Of a DNA stretch of 64,000 nucleotides, positions 1-11,500 are shown one piece after another. Source of the DNA: Cornus controversa. Lineage: Eukaryota; Streptophyta; Magnoliopsida; Cornales; Cornaceae. The stretch is taken from positions 60,399,146-60,463,145 of the forward strand of contig CM048852.1 in assembly GCA_026545225.1 (NCBI GenBank), written 5' to 3'. The notes under the pieces are model-generated. The model did no database searches. It was not told the origin of the DNA and saw nothing but the letters and a program-made list of their open reading frames with translations. Made by a program: the position numbers and the translations under genes. Within the stretch, counting starts at the first letter, position 1. Each line of letters opens with the position of its first letter.

Positions 1-279
1 TGGAGGGCGGCACCCTTGTGTGTTTGGTGGTGTCTTTGGAGGGAGAGGAATAGGAGATCCTTCGATGACAAGGAAGCTCCTATTGGGGCGTTAAAGTTCT
101 CTATTATTAGTTCCCTTTTTTGTTGGGCCAATGGTAGAAATTGTACATCCATGGGAGAGAGAGTTGATTTTTGGGTCTTTTGAGCGGTCAAGGGCCTTTT
201 GGTCCTTTGTTCCCCTTTGGGTTGCGTCCCCCTTTTTGGGCGTTTTCTAATACAATCTTACTTATCAAAAAATAAAAAC
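1..279 (+). mobile_element. 3' end of a LINE (L1-type) retrotransposon
   Basis: The first frame is open from base 1 to a TGA at 181-183 and encodes 60 residues rich in Trp, Arg and Cys (including PLCVWWCLWRERNRRSF). This matches the reverse-transcriptase-associated zinc-binding tail that ends plant L1-type LINE polyproteins. About 90 bases of 3' UTR follow, ending in an A-rich tail near 265-279. The rest of the element and its 5' target duplication lie left of the window. The identification rests on the typical W..W..R.R.F pattern; it is a terminal fragment and whether the full copy is intact cannot be judged. Confidence 0.75.
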
Positions 280-2558
280 TCATAGAAATTTTCAATTTTG
301 ACCTATATATTAATTGTTATGATAGTTCTTACTGTGATATATCATTATTTCATTTACATTTATATCATTATTTCATTAACATTTATATATACACATGTAT
401 AATATCCATAACATGAATTCAAGAGAGAAAAAGAAAAAATTAAACTAATGTCTCATATTTAACAAAAATACATTAACCTTCCTTGTTAATCATTTTCGTT
501 AAATGATGTTTACAAGAAAAATGTCTAGAATTATATGTTAATCTCCATCGGCAAGTCTTGGAAGTATTGGAAAGTATGGAAAACTAAAATCTTATTAGAC
601 CAAGATGAAAAAAATGCAAAACAACAATAATATTATCATATATGCTAATAGCCTAATATTTTTAGTTGTCACTTGTCAAATGATTTTTTTTATAACTACT
701 CCTTGTATAAGTTACTAAAACACTTCTCTATTTTGTTCAAATTTGTGAAATTTTGTTTAGTTAAAATGTTACATTTTTTCTTTTACCTTACATCAAGGTA
801 ATAATGACATATCTTTCTCAAATTGGAATCAAAGTAATCATTTTATTTTTCAAAATTGAATAAAATTTAATTCTTTAACATTTTTTTTTCTTTACTTCTT
901 TTTTTATGTGTAACTCATCGCTTTTCTCTATTTTTTACCTTTTCATATCAGTTTTCGTCACTACTTATTTAGGTTGTTTTTCTCATTTTTTGGATTAGAT
1001 TTTCCTTACTATATAAAGAAAATTGTATTACAATTGATTTATAAATCTTTCAAATTTTATTTAATCACAATCCCCCACCTCCCCCCCCCCCCCCCCAAAA
1101 AATAAATAAATAAATAAATAACTAAAATTCCTGGCTCCACCCTTGCACAGAGGTCACATATATACCTTTGAATGACTAGCCTAAGTGGGAGTAGTAGCGG
1201 GGTGAGCAATTGTAAGACTTGGGCTATTGTCTAGTATCTCTCATGAGAATCAAAATACCAACATGAGGCTGTTAATAGCAGTAACTGCAAAACCAAATCT
1301 ATTGTTAATATTATGTGTAATATGTTGAAATTTGGTTTAAGGGGCAAAATTTAAGACATAGTTCACTCGGGGCCCTTAGATAGTGTAGGTTCAAACCTGA
1401 TATACACCTATGCCTATTACGTAGTATAAGGTTGTCCAGTTAAATTTATATCTCAATTATTACTAAAATAAATCGTTAGGCATATTTTAATAAAAATCAT
1501 CATTTTTTTTATTTTGATTTAAATTATATTTACTATGATTTTTTATGCTTTATTATAATCTTTTACCTTAGGTTTTTGTCATATAACGTTAAACATATTT
1601 TCCTCTCAATTTACTATTCTCTTACTATATATATTTTTACACTACTTTATGGATTTTAGATAACAATACCAAGACTTGGTGATTTGTCTTCACGTGAACA
1701 AGCTCGTAAAGGAGATAATGTTGAGTTTTGGGGTTGTGTCTTGGAGTTGTCGCATATTGTTAGCACTTGCACTTGGGGAGGATACGACGACTTTAGAAAA
1801 GTTATGTCTTCATGTGACTCTCCAAATCACAGATTCACAGACCAACTTTTTCTTTACCAAATTATATTTTTTATAATTTTTATGTTTATTACATTGAATT
1901 ACTTATATAGATTTCAATTACATGAATTGCCATAATTTATCTAATTATATGTTTTACAAACTAAATAAATATTTACAAATTTCCACAAGAGCTACAAGCC
2001 AAAGCACTGAAAATTTCAAGCTTGCAGTTTTCCTTTCAGATTACGACCTGAATATTTTATTCATAACATGATTACATATCAAGATTTTTAAAATTCAAAA
2101 ATATATAACGAAATTCACCCAAAAACTGAAACGCCAAAACATGAAATGCAAAGAATCAACCCAAATCACCAATAACAGTGCCGCGAACCGAAAAAATTGA
2201 CAAATTTCCTAAGATCATTCCATACACCTTACTGCCACTGTTCATGAATATCAAAAGTTTTCGTGACAACTAAAAAAACCCAATAATGTACGAGCAATTT
2301 TAAGCACACCCTAAAAGCTCCAACATGTGAAAACGAATTTGTGCTTTTCCTAGATCTTAGTACCAACTGCTCGACGCAATTACTGAAAGAAAATGCGTAT
2401 AGCTTTCTAAATTCTAACACTGTTCATGTATATATATACACACACATATGCATATACCAATACGTTACAAGACTAATTCAAAGCAGAGCCAAGAAATCTA
2501 ATTTTGAAATACGAATTGAAAATAAACCCATAAATATATGTAGTTAATTGAAACGTAC
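280..2558. other. AT-rich intergenic or intronic DNA, no gene seen
   Basis: No coding exon was recognised. It holds a C-homopolymer at about 1080-1096 followed by (AAAT)n, and a 1330-1440 stretch whose GGTTCAAACC-like string faintly recalls a tRNA/SINE B box. If the lone exon at 2559-2695 belongs to a living gene, this whole interval would be its first intron on the minus strand; it is T-rich in that direction but I saw no RNA-recognition-motif exon in it. Confidence 0.4.
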
Positions 2559-2695
2559 AATTTTGCGAGGAGATTGACCAACTGGGCTTTGCCAAGGGGG
2601 TCAAGCAGCAAACGCAACTCTTCTTCTGAAAGGTTCGACGAAAATTGACCGTTGCCCGTTTCGTCGTCAAGCTTCCTCTTCTTCAAATCTTCCAT
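2559..2695 (-). CDS. First exon of UBP1-associated protein 2 (UBA2)-like RNA-binding protein, partial
   Basis: ATG at 2695 starts with MEDLKKRKLD, then an acidic linker and EELRLLLDPLGKAQLVNLLAKL, ending at a plausible donor (GTACGT) after base 2559. The basic KKRKLD start followed by a 'LLDPL.K.QLV.LL.KL' helix is typical of the N-terminus of plant UBA2-type hnRNP-like proteins, which continue with two RNA-recognition motifs and act in nuclear mRNA turnover. Those RRM exons are not visible anywhere to the left within the window, so either a first intron over 2.5 kb runs past the edge or the gene is truncated. The family call comes from remembered similarity of 46 residues and is tentative. 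Confidence 0.5.
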
Positions 2696-4098
2696 TTTCT
2701 TCTCCTATCTCTGTGTGTTCTTTGATAGTGATGCGAACCCCTCACTTCTTCTCTGTAAAAATTATCGCTTCGGGCTTTTAAAATATGCTAATGTCGCAGA
2801 TAAGAGATTGTTTCAGCCCAATTGTTAAACTTGGACATGTCAAGCCCAACTCGGTTTTAGACCCATTCATTTTGTGGCGTAGGTTATATTTTTAACCAAA
2901 TTTTAACTAAAATAGATTGAGCATTATCATGTGAAACTCCAATATGACGGAATACTGCACGGTGATATGACAAATATATTAAATAGGAACACCACGACAA
3001 TAAAATAATGATGTAATATATTATTAGATATTTAAAAAATTTATTTTTTCTTTTTTGTATATTTTATCCACTATATGTTGAATGTAATCACTAATTTGCA
3101 GCTTAGAAGGTGTTGCTTTTATTTTTTAAAACTTCATATTATCTTACTGTTAATCCATACTGTGTTTTAAAATTGCATCAAAATTCAGTTTTCTAAAAAA
3201 TAATTACAAAATTACTTCATGGTCGTGTCCAAAGAAAAAAAAAAAAAAAAAAAAAGAAAATACTTTGTAATCGTGTTGTGTGTTTGACACTCTTACAGCA
3301 CACCTTAAGAATTATCGATGCTTTCCAAGCATGAGCAAAAGTATGAAACAACTTGAATCTAACCTACATCATCATCTTCCTCATTATTATTATTATTAGA
3401 AATTGTTAGTGTAATATTAGTACTGGAGTTTAATTTATTAAACCAAACTAACCCGGCTACTCAAGTCTAACCCTAACTAATGAGAATTATTGTTATTAAT
3501 TACTTGTGCATTTTTCTTTTGCACTTTTGTCTGTTGTCTTCAAGTCATTGAAACTCAGTACATTAAATTCTATAATCAACCTTCGTTAAGGTTCTGGTAA
3601 TGCGAAAACAATGCATCTTTTTCCTCTACTTAATAAATTCTCTAACCAACCATTTGATTGCAATATAATCATACCCCAACTACAAGGGCCTAATTTGGAT
3701 AAAAGAAAATTTGAAGCCAGTAATACAGCTTTATTTTGCCAAACTTATTTGTAACACACAAAAGTAATCCAGTTATCGGTTAAACGAAAGATCCAATAGA
3801 AGATGCACCAACTTGTATGGAAAGACAATCTGTGAACTAAAGTAAACAGGTGGGTAACCAAAAAGCCAAAAATACGATCAGCTACACTGTTTTGAACTTC
3901 CCAATCAAAGAGTACATTTCTCATTCTTGATGTCTATCTATACATGAGATTGTATACGAAAAAAGAGAGAAAAAAAAAAAAAAAAAGGATGCTCTACAAC
4001 TTGTAGCATTGAAAAATAATGGTATGACTGAATCAGATCTAAAACATTGTGAATGCAAACAATACTGTCAACAGGACAAAATCATCTCCCAAGCATGT
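2696..4098. other. Upstream region of the UBA2-like exon and 3' flank of the GT47 gene
   Basis: 2696-2900 would be the 5' UTR and promoter of the minus-strand UBA2-like exon. 3700-4098 is the likely 3' UTR and downstream flank of the minus-strand GT47 gene. Between them there are A-tracts (3233-3255) and no coding sequence that I recognise. Confidence 0.4.
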
Positions 4099-7000
4099 TT
4101 AAGGTAAAGGCATGGGAGGTTTCCAGTTATTAAATTTTACTAAGTTTCTGTTCACTATAGATCCATTGTGAAGCCAGAATGTTTCAGCTGACTGGTGGAA
4201 TTGCCTCACTTTCCTCTGAAGTTCCCACATGATTCCATTAAATGCGGAGCAGGGTACTGATTCAGGAGCATAAACCCATAAGCACCTCACCTGTCTACCA
4301 CGGGCTATCATCCCCTCTATGTCCTCATCTGAGAAGCAACAGGCATTAGCCATAATGCTATGGGTTACAATTAGCAAATAAGATGTAAATGGGGATGCTG
4401 GAGAGAGACCTGATATCGATTCTAGATACTCCAAAAGCTGGGGACCTATATGATTCCATGGCCATTTGATTGATATCTGGGTGTAGTCAATAACATTCTG
4501 GAAAGGTAATTCTGCAAAATCTGATATGACAACTGGGACACACTCCTGCTCAGTAAAAACAGTGGCATTATCTCGAGGAATCCTTCCTATCAATGTGATT
4601 TAAGAGAAGAGAAGAGGAGAGAGAGAGAGAGAGACCACAAAAAACGACTCGTAAAAGCGTAGAGTCCATGATGACTCGCCACGTGGACCTAGACAGAACT
4701 TGGCATTGCGGAGGTGTTGAAAATAGTCTACCCTCCCCAACTTGTTAGGGCCACTGAACTTCAACTCTGGAGATTCCAACTGTTTATAGAATCAGTATGC
4801 ACATATTTTGGAAGAAATATCATTCAAATAAGATGAAGTTGTCAAATATAACCTTAATTAGTAATTAAAAGATATTTCACCCAAAGTGACAAAACAATAT
4901 GTATGCATGTCAATGCAATGAATTCAAAGCCCAAGTATGGAATAACTGAACTTCATTTGTATGCTGTGCACGCAATTCAATAGTGAATTGTAGTTAGAAT
5001 CAAGAAAACAACAATTGTGGTAGTGAAGCTAGTTCTGATAATGGCTCTAGCATTACATTTTTCTTTTGTTAACAAAGATGAGCAGGTATCAATATCACTA
5101 TCAACGGGAAGATTATCAATGAATGCATAATGCCTATTATGGTACTAACTTGCTGTGTGTACTGATAAGGCTTATATAAGTACAGACCGAACAGGATTTT
5201 CTTCCATGTCGTGCAAAATATCTATTTGAGTAGTTTAGCATACTACTCCTGAATCAAATAAGTAGGCCTGGTAAAGGACTATATAGATGAGCTGAAAATG
5301 TATATCAATGAGATTGTTAGATTTGACAATAACGCCAAAGCTTTGCAGAATGCTTTAAAGTTTCTGCAGGGGAGAGAACTTACACTGAGACAGGCATGAA
5401 GCTATGGACAAAGACATACCTTTTCTGGGAATTGCTTTGCAAGCTCCACCAATTGAAGACGACCAACCTTACTTTGTGCTCGACCTAAAAAGTTTGCCAA
5501 ATATTTCCTCTTTGACAAAGGCAAAGGCCGGACCAACCTAGCCCCATGAGTAGTCATCCCATCATCAACATTTCCAGGGATGATGATGTCTTTCCATGTA
5601 TTAAAAGCACTTGTGTCTCGCTTGTCTGTTCGGTCCCCCTGCGTTAACATACGTACAACATTCTTAAGTAGGAACAAATTTGCAAGACAATTTTAATAAG
5701 AACCAACATACAAACAACAGCGAGAAAGGAACATAACCTTGAAAAAGCCTGTTGTGACATGCACCCAACCCAAGCAATTATAATTATTTCAATATTTAAG
5801 ACAAGTTCATTTATTTAATATCATTTTATTATTAGCACTATCATCCCTTTCAGTTGTCAAATGTCAATGCACATTCTCATGTTGAAGATAAAAATGTAAG
5901 CATGATGACACAAGTCTGAATTCGACAATTAAAATATGGTAGGACTAAGAAGTTCATAGTTGCTTAATGCTAGTAGAATGTCAATTGTTTCGATCAAGAA
6001 ATCTGAGGTGGTTGTACCTGTTTCTAAGGTAAATATATTGTTATAGTATAATCCACATTTCATACTATATATCTTCAGGTTCTTGTCACATTGGCAAGAA
6101 CTTCCAGTAATACCAATGCCATATGCCAAATATGTTCTTTACTTTCTCCATGTTGTGACTCATCATTAGTGATTATATCCACAACTTTCTTGTAATCACA
6201 CCAATTGCCTCACCTCACAGAACAATAAAGTGCTTCCACTTAGGCTACATTTGGTAGGTGAGAATGGAATGCCCATTCAACCTTCTCATTTCCATTCTTT
6301 TGTTTGGTAAGTAATTATGAAGTTGGAATGACCACTCCTGACCATTATCAGAGAATGGTCATTCCCACAAAATCAATCCACTTCCCAACAAAAGGAATGG
6401 CCATTCCATTCCCACTTAAAAAGAGCTGAGTAAAAAAAATATATTCATGTTTAGAAAAAAAAAAAACCCCTCTTCTTCAATGTCATGGTCCTGACTCTTT
6501 TCTCTCTCACAACTCAAACCCATAACTGTTGCCTTTGAAATCAACCATTGGCAGCAATCAAGCACTGTCCGAAATCAGTCCTTGATGTCGGTGACGAAGC
6601 AGTCCAAAATCAGCTCTGCTCTTTGACATTCGGGCTTGACTCTCTCTCCTCTGTCTTTCTCTTTCTTGTTGCAAGTAACTGTACAAATTCCTGATTAGCA
6701 TTATCCACCGCCTCTCTCTCTCTAAATATATATATGTATGTATGTATTTCACTTTCTTTCTCTCTTTGGGAAACAATTTTTTTTGTAATCAAGAAGACAG
6801 GTTCTGCCCAAGAATAATCTAGAAGAGAGATATTGTTGTGCGTGAATGCTCTTCGCTAGAAAGTTTTGATTTTATCTGGTCTAAGATGAATTAAACACGA
6901 ATCTGTGGCAATTTGTGAGATTTGGCAAAGAACCCTAATGCAAGTCAAATAAAAGCCAATGGGAAGAACCAATTTTTTTAGAGAGAGAAAACAGTTTTTT

Positions 7001-8519
7001 TTTTTAATCAACAAAACATATTCTCTGCGAGAAGAATCCAGAAGATAGATATAGTTGTGCGTATTCATATATATTCATACTAATTAATATTTATATATTT
7101 ATTATATATATGTATGATTTGTACTAAGCAATTGTATATTAATCTCTTTTTTTCGGTAAAAAAGATTATATTCATCTTTACTAGAAGAAAAAGACAGATT
7201 ATATCAATCTTGATTTATAAAGTTTTAATTAGATGGGTAATTAATTAAAGTTGGCCAAATGCCCCATTTTTTAAGTTGATTCTGTCTTATCTCTGTCTGT
7301 AGCCAAACAGTGGAATGGGAATGATCATTCCATTCCATTCCCAATCTATTTCATTCCTGCAAACCAAACTAGCCCTTAATGTTCTTTGAGATAAGCTGAT
7401 AGAATCAGAAGTCTATGACCAGATGTCAGTGCTGACAACTCCGTCATTAGGAGCAAGTTCACATGTTCTCTAAAATAAAGCACATAAAATGTGTTTGGGA
7501 AGTAAGAGTGGTACCTCAGGAGTAAGAATTATGGAACGATTCAAATATGCTGACCAGGATCTGAACAAATGGGCTCCAGCACCACTGCAATTAGTGAAAG
7601 CAAATATTTCATCATTAAGAAGAAAAAAAAAAGCTTTATACAAATAAAGAACATTAGCTACTCAAAAATTTTATTCTAGATGCTTTTACTTTTATATTGA
7701 TATCTAAAAGTGTAAATGTAACAGAGGAACTAAGTTTCTTAGTTTAAAATGGGAAAATATGTGGGGAAAAAAGAAAAGAAAAGAGAGAAGAATGAGGTGT
7801 AGAGATGATCTTTAGAGCATTGTCACATTCATGTGCTGATGTGAGTGGAGAATGAACTGTGAGTCTCTCCATCTTTTGAGCTATTCCCAAATTCTGAACG
7901 TACAATTTTTTAAGTACAATTTCACTATTTTTTTTTGTAAACATAGTATTTATTTTGTAGGACTATTTTAAAACTTTTGAAACTTATGTAAAAATTAGAA
8001 CAGATTACAAGAGAAGGTATTAGATTTATTTAAGAGGACATGTAAATGAATATATGTACAGTGCTTCAACCTCAGTTGAACCCGTTGAGCCTTTTCTTTT
8101 CTTTTTTGATATGTATTGAACTCGTAAGCCCTTTTGTCACTTTATGTATTAGAATGCATGTTTTATAATGTAAAAATTCGGGGTATCAAGCGTGAGAATG
8201 CGAGTTCGAATCTTGAGAGCAACCACTTCATGCAAATAATGCCATGGTCAATTATGTATCCAATCTCCTCCTCCCAATACCCTTGATTAACACCCCCCGA
8301 TTGATGGGACCACAGTGGATAATGATCCTTTTCTAATATCATATTTTATAATAATAACTTGGAATGCTTATTATGAAATCCAGCCATCTAATATTTGTTT
8401 TTAATTTTTAAATGTGTTTTGAAATGCTTATAAGATCAAATGTGTTTTGAATTACAATAAACACCATTAAATTATTATACAGAAAATAAACGGATCAACC
8501 TGAGCTCAAGCCATTGACC

Positions 8520-8560
<41 letters not shown>

Positions 8561-11500
8561 CCTATTTTGAAATACATAAAAGCCTCATTGGTTAATTATT
8601 ATATAACAATTAAAGCAAGTGAAATTTAGAACTCATAAGTGACAATTTCAACCAGCAAACAGAACCAAAAGGTTTATAATTTAAAGCTATTGTGTCAAGT
8701 TTTAGGATCGATACCTAACCCTAAGTCACACATTATGCATGCAAAAATAACATATGAATTAAGTAACTGCTCCATCTGTGACATGTTTAGTGTCTTATCT
8801 TTACATAGTCGCTTCCAAACTCGAAAAAAGGATGAGTGTTGCATTAAGTAACTTGATAGCCAACGTAAAACTTTTGTCAAGACCAATATGAACATGAATC
8901 CTAAGAATACCACTCAGGCTATGGCCTTAGAGTAGAATGAAAAAATATGATTTATGTGGTTGTTTGTTGTTGTAATCTTATGTAGTTTTTTTTTTTAAAA
9001 AGTAATGTAATCTGAAGTAGCTAGGAAAAGGCATTATTTGTTGTTGTATATTCTTAGTTACGATTAAAACAATATTACAATAGTATTATAATAAAATTAG
9101 GTTTAAGACTTCAAGTTATTTACAACCAAGACAAAACAATGTGAAACAATACATCTCTCCTTTTTCTACTTCCATCTAGCAAAACATTAAAATCAAATGA
9201 AAACGGACACTCGAGGATGTTCAAAAAAACATGTTAGGTTGAGCGTCCATTGAGAAGCAAATAACATATCAACATAAAGGAAAAGAGAGAGAAGCAAATA
9301 AGAAGAAACACACCCCTGACCAAAGATCAAATTGATGCCATCCTCTGAGTACTTTCAAAAGAATTATCTAATAACAAGAACAAAAATTATTTTCCAAGTT
9401 CATGTACATTCATGACAGTAATATGATGATAAAACTCCTGAATCAAGAAACATTAAATCAAAACCAAGAAATTATACCTTGGGAAGACGAATATGTGGTT
9501 GCGTCCACCAGAAAGCCTAAAATATGGCATTTGACTTAACACCTGAAGAAAAAAGTTGAAAATATGATTAAAAAAAAAAAATAGAACTTTCCATGTAACT
9601 AATAAACAGAAGGGCAGCAATCGTTGATCGATTTTGCTCTGTTGTGATTTACAGAAGTTGCGAGTGAGAGGCCACGCACGGGCGCGGGCGTGCGAGAGAG
9701 AGAGAGAGAGGTATATATATATATATAAAAATGTATTATTTGTTTTATTGTTGTACCCGTATCCTATTTTTTTGAGATTTGTCGTATCGCTGTATCCATA
9801 TCATGTCGTATCCATGCTTCCTAGGTTAAAGTTATGCATGGTGATGTACATAGACATATATGAATCTAAATATAGAAAGAAACACATCCATACATGTTCA
9901 TGTGATGCTCTTATTACGCCTTTGTTTATGAAATAGATAATTATTGATTCTTATGAATTCATATGTTATGAATTTCTTGTTAAGGCCATAGAATTCCATA
10001 TTTACTTGTACTAAAGCAACATACGTCGTATGCAATCTACTTTTTATGCATTAATAAGATATTTCTCTATTGTTGTGGCCTTGCCACCGACTGCTTCCTA
10101 CTTATTAAGATTTGACATGCCAACATTTTTATGAAGTCATATTAATGTCCTGTTCAGCATTCATGCCATTAAAGAGAGAAATTTTTTTGATGCTAAGCTA
10201 AAAGCAAACCAAAAATATTTAAAATAACTAAATTACCAATTAATTGTGATTTGACACATTTTCACTCATTAAAAAAGTCTAACGTAACCATTTCATAGAT
10301 CAAAATGTCAGAACAATCAGCTGAGGGAAAAAATATATATATATCAACTAAACGAATCATAATCCCAACTCAGCTAACTAAACAACTCCAATGGGATGGA
10401 AATGTTGGGTAAGAACTACATTTATAAGGTCGGAGGTTACAAGCTCGATTCCCCTCTTTTAGAGACGCCTCGCAGAGATTTTCCACAGATAAAATTCTCA
10501 TGCGGCATTGGGGCATGCCAAGTGTCCAGAGGGAATTAGTTTCACCCAAAGGGTGGGCCGTGGGGAGACACCCCTCTAGTCACCAAAAATGAAAGGAAAA
10601 AGGATGAAAGAAAAAAGAAAAACTCAGATCACAAAACAAAATGGTGGTGTAAAAAGCAATATGCGAGCATCCTATTGAACAAGCAAACAATTCATTCTAA
10701 GTTGGTGTAATTTCAAGAATAAAATGTAGTAGTACCTTCACATAAGTCTGATTAATTTCTTTATCATTCAGACCACCCATCATACGAACACATTTAACAT
10801 AAGCTGGCACAAAAAACAGATCTGCTTCCTCTTTCTTTCTTGTTCGAAATCTTGACTGTAAAAGCATTCGGTGTATCTTAACCTACAATTGATATTAAAA
10901 AAATCAGAGCAAAAATAATATACACATTGAAGATCACCTAAAAGACATCACCAAAATAAAGATATAAATGTAATCATTGCTGAGAAAATTAAAGTAGAAA
11001 ATTAGAAATTTTAAATCTTGTAAATTATACTTTTTAGGACAGAAAGAAAAAACTCCAATTAACAGAGCTAACACAAAAATGTCACTTGGCTGATGAAACT
11101 TTTCATTTTGGTTTTCTGGAAACACAGACAAATTCAAAGGGAGGGACTATTTCGGGAAACGCATACGTGAGAGGGAAATTGACAATAATTTTGTGTGGAT
11201 GCAGCCCTTTGGGCCATGGAAAAAGCAACTTTCAGTTTCTTCCCGACCAACTGAATGGTAAGACTAAATAAATGTAAGGTAATTTACACTTAGACCCCCT
11301 GTGGTTTGCCTTTATTACACTTGAACCCCCTCATCTTTGCAAAATTACACTGTCCCTCTTGTCAGACCTTGTCGGCTACCAGAAAGTTGAAATGACTAAA
11401 CTACCCTTTGTATAGTATACCACCTTCTAGACCCGAAATGGACTCGGGTGAGTCACACTCCCCACCACTCATCTAGGCCCGCGAGTGGGTTCACTACCCA

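Noticed and set aside
8165-8240. Possible functional tRNA gene
   Set aside because: It has a B-box-like string but no complete cloverleaf or anticodon arm by eye; treated as SINE-like.
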